Made by a program: the position numbers and the translations under genes. The notes under the pieces are model-generated. The model worked only from the letters and a program-made list of their open reading frames with translations, did no database searches and had not been told where the DNA came from. DNA of 64,000 nt from Texcoconibacillus texcoconensis (GTDB lineage: Bacteria; Bacillota; Bacilli; Bacillales; Salisediminibacteriaceae): positions 62,001 through 126,000 of the forward strand of contig NZ_JACHHB010000007.1 in NCBI RefSeq assembly GCF_014202575.1, written 5' to 3'. This document shows, piece by piece, positions 56,143 through 64,000 of the stretch; the first letter of the stretch is position 1, and every line of letters begins with the position of its first letter.

Positions 56143-56422
56143 AGTAACAAATGAAGCTCAGCAATTTCTTGTAAAGTTACTTAACAAACAAAATCAAAAG
56201 AGTTTTCGTATTGGTTATAACGCAAGTAGTCGTTGAGGGGGATCTGGATTTAAAATAACTCTGGATGAGTTAAAGGCTGATGATTCTCTTTTACATATAA
56301 ATGGCCTCTCTTTTCATTACCAACCATCTGTAGAACCTCATATTCCTCATCTTGTTATACAAATTGAAAAAGGGAAACTGAAACTCTTCGACTTTAGAAC
56401 GACACAGGAGAACGAAGTTTAG
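56129..56422 (+). CDS. HesB-like selenoprotein (in-frame UGA)
   Basis: A 97-residue A-type/HesB-like protein. The frame opens at GTG 56129 (GGAG six bases upstream, within the preceding gene) and has TGA at 56234-56236, codon 36, in the context NASSR-U-GGSGFKI. HesB-like selenoproteins place selenocysteine in the equivalent [U/C]GGxxF motif. The rest is intact: FRIGYN before and a beta-rich tail (HLVIQIEKGKLKLF) after, to TAG at 56420. A SECIS hairpin follows 25 bases later. The C-terminal paired cysteines of IscA are absent, as expected for this subgroup. Function is not established; iron-sulfur or thiol-redox chemistry is likely. Confidence 0.85.
56256..56272 (+). promoter_or_regulatory. 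Bacterial SECIS element in the HesB-like mRNA
   Basis: TAACTC and GAGTTA form a perfect 6-bp stem around the loop TGGAT. The loop lies 25 bases after the UGA and has G at its second position, within the accepted bacterial SECIS limits. The pattern parallels the formate dehydrogenase element. Confidence 0.75.
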
Positions 56423-56439
56423 ATTAACGATATTTTCAG

Positions 56440-56472
56440 AGCCATTCCACTACCTTCGTGGGATGGCTTTAA
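56440..56472 (+). terminator. Rho-independent terminator
   Basis: AGCCATTCCAC pairs with GTGGGATGGCT and is followed by TTT, after the HesB-like gene. Confidence 0.85.
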
Positions 56473-56634
56473 TGATTTCAACATTATGGAACTATAGTAA
56501 TCTTGGCATTGTTTATTCGATGTTTCTACACGGGATTTTCCTGTTACCACGTTGTCGATATTTGAAAATAAGGGTGTTCGAAAGGGGGTTTATCATTAGG
56601 TAAGTGCGTGAAATAATTTTTTTGTAAATAAAAA

Positions 56635-56648
56635 TGTAAACGCTTACA
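56635..56648. promoter_or_regulatory. cre site for CcpA upstream of ilvE
   Basis: TGTAAACGCTTACA is a perfect palindromic match to the catabolite-responsive element. It is centred about 110 bases upstream of the predicted start, a place from which CcpA activates the B. subtilis ilv-leu operon. A weaker copy, TGGTAACGCTTACA, lies at 56666-56679. Confidence 0.8.
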
Positions 56649-56698
56649 ATGTGTCGAATCAACGGTGGTAACGCTTACACACTTGTTTCATAAGTCGA

Positions 56699-56713
56699 AA
56701 TTATCTGAAAACT
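56699..56713. promoter_or_regulatory. CodY box upstream of ilvE
   Basis: AATTATCTGAAAACT matches the CodY consensus AATTTTCWGAAAATT at 13 of 15 positions and lies just upstream of the -35 element. A second, weaker box (TATTATCTGAAATTT, 12 of 15) lies at 56908-56922. CodY repression of branched-chain synthesis fits. Confidence 0.7.
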
Positions 56714-56717
56714 ACTG

Positions 56718-56746
56718 TTGACGCCTGTGTTAGCAAATATTACAAT
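56718..56746 (+). promoter_or_regulatory. Sigma-A promoter of the ilv operon
   Basis: TTGACG (56718-56723), a 17-base spacer and TACAAT (56741-56746) form a near-consensus promoter. The expected start near 56753 leaves a 213-base leader before ilvE. No T-box motif (AGGGTGG...GCG) was found in it. Confidence 0.85.
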
Positions 56747-56965
56747 AACAATCAACTTCAACACTTTATATGACTTTAGAAAAGACGCCAAGCTAAGATT
56801 TTAAACTTTGAAATAAATCTCATTTTTTGGTGTAAGGTGTCGAGTTGCAAATGTAGGAATGGCAATAAAATTGTCATGGAAAATATATATCAAAAATGTA
56901 GAACTATTATTATCTGAAATTTTTGATCATTCTAAACAAGGGGTTTAAATAAGAGGAGGGGGAGT

Positions 56966-57868
56966 ATGAGCGGTTGGTTGTACCTAGATGGTGAATTTGT
57001 TGAAAAGGAGAACGCCAAAGTTTCAGTTTATGACCACGGATTTCTTTATGGTGATGGTGTTTTTGAAGGGATTCGAATGTATTCAGGGAATATTTTTCGA
57101 TTACGAGAACATTTAGAACGTCTCTACGATTCTGCGAAATCAATAATGTTAGATATTCCACATACGCTCGAAGAGTTGGAATCGATTGTTGTCGAAACGT
57201 TAAAAAGAAATCAATTACATGAAAGTGCATATATTCGCCTTGTCGTTTCCAGAGGTAAAGGAGACCTCGGATTAGATCCGTTCAAGTGCCCTGAACCAAG
57301 CATCGTTGTAATCGCTGAACAATTGACAATGTTTCCTAAAGAATTATACGAAACAGGTATCGAAATGGTAACAGTACCTACACGCAGGAATAGGCCGGAT
57401 ATTTTAAGTCCACAAGTAAAATCCCTCAATTATTTAAACAACATTTTATTAAAACTTGAGGCATATCAGGCAGGTGCAAATGAGGCACTCACTTTAAATA
57501 CAGAAGGTTATGTTGCGGAAGGGTCTGGAGAAAATATCTTCCTTATAAAAAATGGAGAAATGTTCACGCCACCAACGTACATTGGAGCACTCGAAGGGGT
57601 AACGCGAAATGCGATTATCGAAATTGCAGAGGATCAAGGATACGTTGTTCGTGAACAACCTTTTACACGTCATGATGTTTATGTTGCAGACGAAGTCTTT
57701 TTAACAGGTACGGCAGCTGAAGTTGTACCTGTCGTAAAAGTTGATGGGCGAGTAATTTCCGATGGTGTGCCTGGTGAAAAAACACATGAATTATTACATG
57801 CATTTAGATCAATCGTCGTAAAAGATGGCGTAAACATTACGAATCACGATCATATTCAAGTTGGATAA
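56966..57868 (+). CDS. ilvE: Branched-chain amino acid aminotransferase
   Basis: Class IV PLP aminotransferase of 300 residues, which makes valine, leucine and isoleucine from their keto acids. The opening DGEFVEKENAKVSVYDHGFLYGDGVFEGIR (about 8-37) and the PLP lysine in QVKSLNYLNN are typical. EGSGENIF, GVTRN and FLTGTAAEVVPV complete the active site. It is the first gene of the ilv operon. The start is ATG 56966 behind GAGGAGGGGG. Confidence 0.95.
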   Translation: MSGWLYLDGEFVEKENAKVSVYDHGFLYGDGVFEGIRMYSGNIFRLREHLERLYDSAKSIMLDIPHTLEELESIVVETLKRNQLHESAYIRLVVSRGKGDLGLDPFKCPEPSIVVIAEQLTMFPKELYETGIEMVTVPTRRNRPDILSPQVKSLNYLNNILLKLEAYQAGANEALTLNTEGYVAEGSGENIFLIKNGEMFTPPTYIGALEGVTRNAIIEIAEDQGYVVREQPFTRHDVYVADEVFLTGTAAEVVPVVKVDGRVISDGVPGEKTHELLHAFRSIVVKDGVNITNHDHIQVG

Positions 57869-57893
57869 TTGTAGGCGCTAGGAGTGGAAAGTC

Positions 57894-59561
57894 ATGAGAA
57901 GTAATACAATTAAAAAAGGCGTTAACCGTGCACCACATCGGAGCTTGCTATATGCAGCAGGTGTAAAGCCAGAAGACATGGATAAACCATTTATTGGCGT
58001 GTGCAATTCATACGTCGACATTATCCCTGGCCATATGCACTTAAATAAATTTGCAGAAGTCGTCAAAGATGCCATTCGCGAGGCAGGTGGTGTACCATTC
58101 GAATTTAACACAATTGGTGTTGATGACGGAATCGCAATGGGACATCTAGGTATGCGATATTCACTTCCAAGTCGAGAGCTGATCGCTGATTCAGCAGAAA
58201 CGGTGATTAATGCTCATTGTTTTGACGGTGTTTTCTATATTCCCAATTGTGACAAAATTACACCCGGAATGCTAATGGCATCGGTTCGAACAAATGTCCC
58301 TTCGGTATTTGTTTCTGGAGGACCAATGGAAGCGGGGCGAAGTAAAGACGGAGAATCTTTGTCTCTTGTATCGGTCTTTGAAGGAGTCGGTAGTTATTTA
58401 TCCGGCAAGATGAGCCGTGAAGAGTTACTCGAGTTAGAATCGAGCGCTTGCCCAACTTGTGGTTCTTGTTCTGGGATGTTTACTGCAAATTCGATGAATA
58501 CGTTAATGGAAATGCTCGGTGTAACGTTGCCAGGAAACGGAACAATTGTTGCAACATCAGATGAGCGGCACGAGCTTATAAAAGAAGCGGCCAAACACCT
58601 TGTCCGCCAAGTAGAGGAAGATACTCGGCCGAGAGACATTATTACAAAAGATGCGATTGATGATGCGTTTGCTCTTGATATGGCCATGGGTGGTTCAACG
58701 AACACTGTTCTTCATACACTGGCTATCGCACGCGAGGCAGGTATTGAATACGAAATGGAAGATATCAATAAAGTTGCTGAGCGTGTACCGTATTTATGTA
58801 AAATCAGCCCTGCATCAGACTATTCTATGCAAGATGTTCATGAAGCAGGTGGCGTCAATGCGATCATGAAAGAACTGTGTAACATTGAGGGAGCCATTCA
58901 CCCTGAGAGAATAACAATATCAGGAAAAACGATTAGAGAAACGGTCCAAAATGCAGAAATTATTAACGATGATGTGATTCGTCGTAAAGAAAACCCATAC
59001 AGCTCTGTAGGGGGGCTATCAGCCTTATTTGGCAACTTAGCCCCAGATGGTGCGATCGTAAAAGTTGGTGCCATCGATCCTTCAATTAAAACATTTGAAG
59101 GAGAAGCGATCACCTTTGAGTCCCAAGATGATGCACAGGAAGGAATTGATAATGGGACAGTCAAGGAAGGTCACGTTGTTGTCATTCGTCATGAAGGGCC
59201 CAAAGGAGGTCCTGGCATGCCAGAGATGCTCGCCCCAACTTCATCAATCGTTGGGCGTGGTTTATCGACAAAAGTGGCCCTCATTACTGACGGGAGGTTT
59301 TCTGGCGCAACGAGGGGGATTTCAATTGGACATATTTCCCCTGAAGCAGCTGAAGGAGGTCCGATTGCTTATATTGAAAATGGTGATTTCATTCAGATTG
59401 ACTTAACTGAGCGAACGATTCATGTTGATGTTTCAGATGAAGAGATGGCTCGACGGAAAGAAAACTGGACGGCTCCGGAACCGAAAATTAGTTCTGGTTA
59501 TTTACGTCGCTATGCAAAACTTGTTACCTCGGCAAACACAGGAGGCGTCCTCAAAGATTAA
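57894..59561 (+). CDS. ilvD: Dihydroxy-acid dehydratase
   Basis: Iron-sulfur dehydratase of 555 residues, the third common step of valine and isoleucine synthesis. It has the cysteines in [33 protein letters not shown] and [17 protein letters not shown], the cluster and substrate region of the IlvD/Edd family. GKPGMPE-like and GRFSGATRG motifs follow. It starts 26 bases after ilvE. Confidence 0.96.
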   Translation: MRSNTIKKGVNRAPHRSLLYAAGVKPEDMDKPFIGVCNSYVDIIPGHMHLNKFAEVVKDAIREAGGVPFEFNTIGVDDGIAMGHLGMRYSLPSRELIADSAETVINAHCFDGVFYIPNCDKITPGMLMASVRTNVPSVFVSGGPMEAGRSKDGESLSLVSVFEGVGSYLSGKMSREELLELESSACPTCGSCSGMFTANSMNTLMEMLGVTLPGNGTIVATSDERHELIKEAAKHLVRQVEEDTRPRDIITKDAIDDAFALDMAMGGSTNTVLHTLAIAREAGIEYEMEDINKVAERVPYLCKISPASDYSMQDVHEAGGVNAIMKELCNIEGAIHPERITISGKTIRETVQNAEIINDDVIRRKENPYSSVGGLSALFGNLAPDGAIVKVGAIDPSIKTFEGEAITFESQDDAQEGIDNGTVKEGHVVVIRHEGPKGGPGMPEMLAPTSSIVGRGLSTKVALITDGRFSGATRGISIGHISPEAAEGGPIAYIENGDFIQIDLTERTIHVDVSDEEMARRKENWTAPEPKISSGYLRRYAKLVTSANTGGVLKD

Positions 59562-59584
59562 TTAAGTGATATAACGGGAGGGGA

Positions 59585-61309
59585 ATGAAACAGATGATTA
59601 CTGTTGAGAAAGATCAACCTGTAAAAACTGGTCAAAAACTTTCAGGGGCCGAAATGGTTATTGAATCGCTAAAGAAAGAACAGGTTGACGTCGTATTCGG
59701 TTACCCTGGAGGGGCAGTATTAAAAATTTACGATGCGCTTTATGATGGAGGGATTCCCCACCTGTTACCACGTCACGAACAAGGAGCGATTCATGCTGCT
59801 GAAGGTTACGCAAGAGTAACAGGGAAGCCAGGCGTCTGTATTGCCACATCAGGTCCTGGGGCAACAAATATTATCACAGGAATCGCAGATGCGATGATGG
59901 ACTCACTGCCACTTGTCATTATTACTGGGCAAGTACAGTCATCTGCACTCGGTTCAGATGCTTTCCAAGAAGCACCGATATTAGGTGTCTCAATGTCGAT
60001 TACTAAGCACAACTATCAAGTGTTGGACGTAAACGATCTACCAAGGATCATGAAAGAGGCTTTTCACGTTGCAACAACTGGGAGACCAGGGCCTGTACTC
60101 GTTGATATTCCGAAAGATGTTTCGGCAGCAGAAGCTGTTTTTGAATATCCTGATACAATTGATTTGCCTGGTTATAATCCAGCGCACGACCCTGAATCAT
60201 CAGCGATTCAAGGTGTGATCGAGGCGATTAAAGAAGCAAAAAAACCAGTCATATTATCAGGTGCTGGTGTCATTCACAGTGAAGGGCACGAGGAGTTAAC
60301 GAAATTTGCTGAAAAAACGAACATCCCTGTTGTGAATACCCTTCTCGGTCTAGGGACTATGCCGGCAGATCATAAATTATACCTCGGTATGGGTGGAATG
60401 CATGGGACGTATGCTGCAAACATGGCATTGTATGAATCAGATTTGATTATCAACATCGGTGCAAGGTTTGATGATCGCTTAACAGGAAACTTAAAACATT
60501 TTGCTCAGTTTGCGAAAGTCGTTCATGTTGACATTGATCCAGCAGAGATCGGTAAAAATATTCCAACAGATATTCCAGTTCTAGGGGATGCAAAGGAAGT
60601 ACTCACACAACTTTTAGATGAAGAACTTCCAGAAGCGGATTGTCGAACATGGAGACGTCAATTAGATACGTTACAAAATGATTATCCACTTTGGTATCAC
60701 CAGGACGACGATTCTTTCAAACCACAACGTTTATTTGAAATTGTTCATGAGATGACGAAGGGAGATGCGATTGTCACAACAGATGTCGGACAGCATCAAA
60801 TGTGGGCAGCGCAGTATTACAAATTCCAACGCCCAAATCGTTGGGTAACATCAGGTGGACTTGGAACGATGGGATTCGGCCTTCCAGCAGCAATCGGTGC
60901 TCAAGTCGGTGCTCCGAAAGAACCAGTTGTGGCATTGATCGGTGATGCTGGATTTCAAATGACAATGCAAGAACTAGCGATTCTTAATGAGTATCAATTG
61001 CCACTGAAAATTGTCATCGTTAATAATCAATCGATGGGCATGGTTCGCCAATGGCAAGAGCTTTATTATAACGAAAGATATTCTGAATCGTTAATTCCAA
61101 ACCAACCTGATTATGTTAAATTATCCGAATCTTTTGGCATAAAAGGGAAATCTGTAAATTGTGAAGAAGATTTTCAACAAGTAATGAAAGAAGCATTGCA
61201 AACGGATGGCCCGTTTCTTATCGATTGTAGTGTAACACCTGAAGAGAATGTATATCCAATGGTGGGTCCAGGTAAAGGGATTCAAGAGATGGTAGGTGTT
61301 AAGCCGTGA
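59585..61309 (+). CDS. ilvB: Acetolactate synthase large subunit
   Basis: Thiamine-diphosphate enzyme of 574 residues that condenses pyruvate or pyruvate and 2-oxobutyrate. The catalytic Glu lies in [16 protein letters not shown], the ThDP motif is [12 protein letters not shown] ... [13 protein letters not shown] and an FAD-region follows the family pattern. The start is ATG 59585 behind GGGAGGGG. The ilvN stop-start overlap at the 3' end couples the two subunits. Confidence 0.96.
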   Translation: MKQMITVEKDQPVKTGQKLSGAEMVIESLKKEQVDVVFGYPGGAVLKIYDALYDGGIPHLLPRHEQGAIHAAEGYARVTGKPGVCIATSGPGATNIITGIADAMMDSLPLVIITGQVQSSALGSDAFQEAPILGVSMSITKHNYQVLDVNDLPRIMKEAFHVATTGRPGPVLVDIPKDVSAAEAVFEYPDTIDLPGYNPAHDPESSAIQGVIEAIKEAKKPVILSGAGVIHSEGHEELTKFAEKTNIPVVNTLLGLGTMPADHKLYLGMGGMHGTYAANMALYESDLIINIGARFDDRLTGNLKHFAQFAKVVHVDIDPAEIGKNIPTDIPVLGDAKEVLTQLLDEELPEADCRTWRRQLDTLQNDYPLWYHQDDDSFKPQRLFEIVHEMTKGDAIVTTDVGQHQMWAAQYYKFQRPNRWVTSGGLGTMGFGLPAAIGAQVGAPKEPVVALIGDAGFQMTMQELAILNEYQLPLKIVIVNNQSMGMVRQWQELYYNERYSESLIPNQPDYVKLSESFGIKGKSVNCEEDFQQVMKEALQTDGPFLIDCSVTPEENVYPMVGPGKGIQEMVGVKP

Positions 61310-61584
61310 GAAGAACTGTAAATTTACTCGTCAACAACAAACTCGGTGTCTTAAACCGTATGACAAATTTATTTTTACGAAAGAGTCTTAATATTGAATA
61401 CCTAACAGTAGGCCCTGTCGATGATGATTCAAATGTATCGATGTTAACCGTAGTTATCAATTTAGAGGAAGATCAGGTAATGGAAGAAATGAAAAACCAA
61501 TTGGAAAAACAAGTTGATGTGATCAGCATTACTGAAACATCTTCGAAATCATTATTCTTTTCTAAAACTTACGAAAAACAATAA
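61306..61584 (+). CDS. ilvN: Acetolactate synthase small subunit, short form
   Basis: Regulatory subunit of 92 residues holding one ACT domain ([22 protein letters not shown] and [22 protein letters not shown], about residues 2-52). Bacillus IlvH is about 170 residues and has a second C-terminal domain, which is missing here. The length is closer to E. coli IlvN or IlvM. GTG start overlaps the ilvB stop. It is probably functional because the frame is clean, but valine feedback may differ. Confidence 0.88.
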   Translation: MRRTVNLLVNNKLGVLNRMTNLFLRKSLNIEYLTVGPVDDDSNVSMLTVVINLEEDQVMEEMKNQLEKQVDVISITETSSKSLFFSKTYEKQ

Positions 61585-61598
61585 GGGAGCGATTAAAC

Positions 61599-62615
61599 AT
61601 GGTAAACATTTATTATGATCAAGACATTTCTTTACAAGCAATTACAGACAAAAAAGTAGCAGTTGTTGGTTATGGTTCTCAAGGCCACGCACATGCACAA
61701 AACTTGAAAGAAAATGGATGCGATGTTCGAATTGGTCTTCGTCCAGGAAAGTCATGGAGTAAAGCTGAAAATGATGGGTTTCGCGTTACTACACCAGAAG
61801 AGGCAACACAAGAAGCTGATGTGATCATGATTTTGCTTCCGGACGAGAGCCAACCAAATGTTTATACTCAACAAATTAAGCCTAATTTAGCACCAGGGAA
61901 GGCAATTGCATTTGCGCACGGTTTCAATATTCACTTCAGTCAAATTGTCCCTCCAGAAGATGTAGACGTGTTTCTTGTTGCGCCAAAAGGTCCAGGTCAC
62001 CTAGTGCGTCGTGTATTTGCAGATGGTGGTGGCGTTCCGTCTCTTTTCGCTGTATACCAAGATGCGAGTGGGAATGCACGAGATATCGCACTAGCTTATA
62101 GTAAAGGGATCGGTGCAGGTCGTGCAGCAATCATGGAAACGTCCTTCCAAGAAGAAACGGAAACAGACCTATTCGGAGAACAGGCTGTCCTTTGCGGAGG
62201 TACAACTTCACTCATTAAAGCAGGCTTTGAAACATTGACTGAAGCTGGTTATCAACCAGAAGTTGCTTACTTTGAATGTTTACATGAGTTGAAACTAATC
62301 GTAGATCTTCTCTACGAAGAGGGAATTGAAGGTATGCGTTATTCTATCTCTGATACAGCACAATGGGGAGATTTCACTGCTGGACCTAGAATCATTACTG
62401 AAGATACGAAACAGGAAATGAAGAAGATTTTAGAAGAGATTCAAAGCGGACAGTTTGCTAAAGGATGGGTGCTAGAGAACCAAACAAATCGCCCAATGTT
62501 TAACGCTTTAAATCAAAAAGAAAATGACCATCAAATTGAAGAGGTAGGACGTAAACTCCGTGAAAAGATGCCATTTGTCAAACAAAAAAACAAAGGGATG
62601 GTCGGTAATGCGTAA
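61599..62615 (+). CDS. ilvC: Ketol-acid reductoisomerase
   Basis: Class I reductoisomerase of 338 residues using NADPH. The Rossmann motif [19 protein letters not shown] (about 24-42) is followed by GLRPGKSW, and the metal-binding [12 protein letters not shown] and E-rich [25 protein letters not shown] (about 225-250) are intact. A GGGAGCG site precedes the ATG. Its stop overlaps leuA by eight bases. Confidence 0.97.
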   Translation: MVNIYYDQDISLQAITDKKVAVVGYGSQGHAHAQNLKENGCDVRIGLRPGKSWSKAENDGFRVTTPEEATQEADVIMILLPDESQPNVYTQQIKPNLAPGKAIAFAHGFNIHFSQIVPPEDVDVFLVAPKGPGHLVRRVFADGGGVPSLFAVYQDASGNARDIALAYSKGIGAGRAAIMETSFQEETETDLFGEQAVLCGGTTSLIKAGFETLTEAGYQPEVAYFECLHELKLIVDLLYEEGIEGMRYSISDTAQWGDFTAGPRIITEDTKQEMKKILEEIQSGQFAKGWVLENQTNRPMFNALNQKENDHQIEEVGRKLREKMPFVKQKNKGMVGNA

Positions 62616-64000
62616 AATCCAAGTCTTTGATACGACTTTGAGAGATGGTGAACAGTCTGCTGGAGTCAATTTGCACGCCCACGAAAAATTAGAAATTGCA
62701 CTCCAATTGGAAAAGTTCGGTGTCGACGTCATGGAAGCAGGTTTTCCTGCTTCTTCTGACGGCGATTTTCAATCCGTTCGCGAAATTGCAAAAAAGGTCA
62801 AGAATTGTACAGTAGTAGGTTTGGCACGTACGATTCAAAGCGATATTGATGCTGTCCGTAGCGCTGTACAAGATGCAGCGTATCCAGGTATTCATATTTT
62901 TGTAGGAACATCACCAATTCATATGAAATATAAATTGAAAAAAACTTCACAGGAAGTTATCGACCTCTCTGTTTCATCTGTTAAATATGCCGCTCAATTC
63001 TTTTCACACATTCAGTGGTCCGCTGAAGATGCAACCCGTAGTGATTGGACGTTCTTAGCTGAAATTATTGAGAAAGTGATCGATGCTGGAGCAACAGTGA
63101 TTAATTTACCTGACACGGTAGGTTATACGACACCTGAAGAGTATAGTGAACTATTTAAATATATTCGTTCAAACGTTTCGAACATCGAAAAAGCCAAACT
63201 ATCAGCACATTGTCATGATGATCTAGGTTTGGCTGTTTGTAATACCCTTGCAGCTGTTCAAGGTGGTGTTGATCAAATTGAGGGAACGATCAATGGGATC
63301 GGAGAAAGAGCTGGAAATGCATCACTTGAAGAAGCGGTCGTTGCTTTAAAAGTAAGAAAGGATTTTTATCAAGCTGAAACAGATGTTGAGTTAACGCAAA
63401 CAATGCGTACAAGTCAACTTGTAAGTAAATTAACAGGTATGATGATTCCGCAAAATAAAGCTGTTGTCGGGGCAAATGCTTTCGCTCATGAGTCAGGTAT
63501 TCACCAAGACGGTGTACTCAAAAATAAAGAAACGTATGAAATTATCGATCCAGAAATGGTCGGCGTTACGTCTAATAAAATGGTTCTCGGTAAACATTCA
63601 GGACGTCATGCTTTCAGAGATAAATATAAACAGATGGGTCTTGATTTAACAGAAGAAGAGGAAAATCGTTTGTTTGACGCATTTAAAGACTTAACGGCGA
63701 AGAAAAAAGAAGTGACAGAGAATGATATATTTGCCTTAATGATCGAAACGTCATTAAAAGGATCGAGTCCAGCTTATAAATTAGAGTTATTGCAAGTTTC
63801 ATACGGATCGAATGTGATTCCAACGACAACTGTTCAAATTCGAATGCCGGACGGAAGTATTGCAGAAGAATCAGCAACTGGGCAAGGTAGCGTTCAATCT
63901 TTATATAATACGATTGAAAAAATTATTCCAGAAGAAGTGTCACTTTCTGATTACAGAATCCAATCAACAACCGATGGAAGTGACTCATTAGCTGAAGTAT
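62608..64000 (+). CDS. leuA: 2-isopropylmalate synthase, cut by the window end
   Basis: First enzyme of leucine synthesis, condensing acetyl-CoA with 2-oxoisovalerate. The start ATG 62608 overlaps the ilvC stop (ATGCGTAA). The frame stays open to the end of the window (464 codons seen of about 510-515). [13 protein letters not shown], the [19 protein letters not shown] metal motif with HCHDDLG and [15 protein letters not shown] are the LeuA signatures. The C-terminal leucine-sensing domain has begun when the window ends. Confidence 0.96.
   Translation, partial: MRKIQVFDTTLRDGEQSAGVNLHAHEKLEIALQLEKFGVDVMEAGFPASSDGDFQSVREIAKKVKNCTVVGLARTIQSDIDAVRSAVQDAAYPGIHIFVGTSPIHMKYKLKKTSQEVIDLSVSSVKYAAQFFSHIQWSAEDATRSDWTFLAEIIEKVIDAGATVINLPDTVGYTTPEEYSELFKYIRSNVSNIEKAKLSAHCHDDLGLAVCNTLAAVQGGVDQIEGTINGIGERAGNASLEEAVVALKVRKDFYQAETDVELTQTMRTSQLVSKLTGMMIPQNKAVVGANAFAHESGIHQDGVLKNKETYEIIDPEMVGVTSNKMVLGKHSGRHAFRDKYKQMGLDLTEEEENRLFDAFKDLTAKKKEVTENDIFALMIETSLKGSSPAYKLELLQVSYGSNVIPTTTVQIRMPDGSIAEESATGQGSVQSLYNTIEKIIPEEVSLSDYRIQSTTDGSDSLAEV

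Noticed and set aside
56440-56965. T-box leader for the ilv operon
   Set aside because: The AGGGTGG-type T-box core and a matching antiterminator were not found. GGTGGTAACGC at 56665 only resembles it by chance and fits a cre site better.

Overview
The window is AT-rich, densely coded Firmicute DNA with strong GGAGG ribosome sites and a Bacillaceae gene complement: fumC, odhAB, patA, ilvEDBNC-leuA, a swrC-like RND pump, ABC-F ykpA, a Spo0E-family phosphatase and spore-coat-like proteins. It fits a spore-forming Bacillaceae bacterium. The acidic subtilase and the general look suggest a halo- or alkaliphile, which is inference. The most unusual trait is selenocysteine use. A formate dehydrogenase and a HesB-like protein each carry one in-frame UGA followed by a bacterial SECIS-type hairpin. 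A short membrane ORF near 39.9 kb may be a third case.

Layout. 0-9.7 kb: degV, a YedF-like DsrE protein, an OFA-family MFS carrier, the UGA-containing formate dehydrogenase, a possible structured RNA, a second MFS pump, a large subtilase and a Spo0E-like phosphatase. 9.9-11.5 kb: an accessory intergenic zone with eight 52-bp tandem repeats that are open in all three forward frames. 11.5-21.3 kb: fumC, an M19 dipeptidase, a ketosamine kinase, a sirtuin, a PrmA-like methyltransferase, coat-like proteins, msrA-msrB and an ABC-class ATPase. 21.6-31.5 kb: a frameshifted RND efflux gene, a DacF-like peptidase, an esterase, a YeeE/YedE transporter, patA and an SDR. 31.7-35.9 kb: odhAB behind a CcpA-type palindrome. 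36-40 kb: an orphan PglX (BREX-type) methyltransferase, a YdjM-like protein and the small UGA ORF. 40-46 kb: rarD, an amt-DUF294-exonuclease operon and an ABC-F gene. 46-51 kb: an unrecognised large carrier and a sulfonate/nitrate-type ABC operon. 51.3-52 kb: a decayed ISLre2-type transposase end and a dispersed Bacillaceae repeat. 52-56.4 kb: a second msrA, a YwaF-like protein, a serine hydrolase, a deoxyinosine glycosylase, a signal-less BtuF-like protein and the HesB-like selenoprotein. 56.5-64 kb: the branched-chain amino acid operon, cut by the window end inside leuA.

How the genes fit together. YedF-like protein, selenoprotein formate dehydrogenase and the OFA carrier form a plausible formate/selenium locus. 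A YeeE/YedE-family transporter lies further along. selA, selB, selC and selD are not in this window and must be elsewhere if the UGA codons are read. The ilv operon has a textbook sigma-A promoter with a perfect cre site and CodY-like boxes upstream, and no T-box was found. msrA/msrB, a second msrA and the sirtuin are consistent with protein repair and modification functions. Convergent genes are usually separated by bidirectional terminators.
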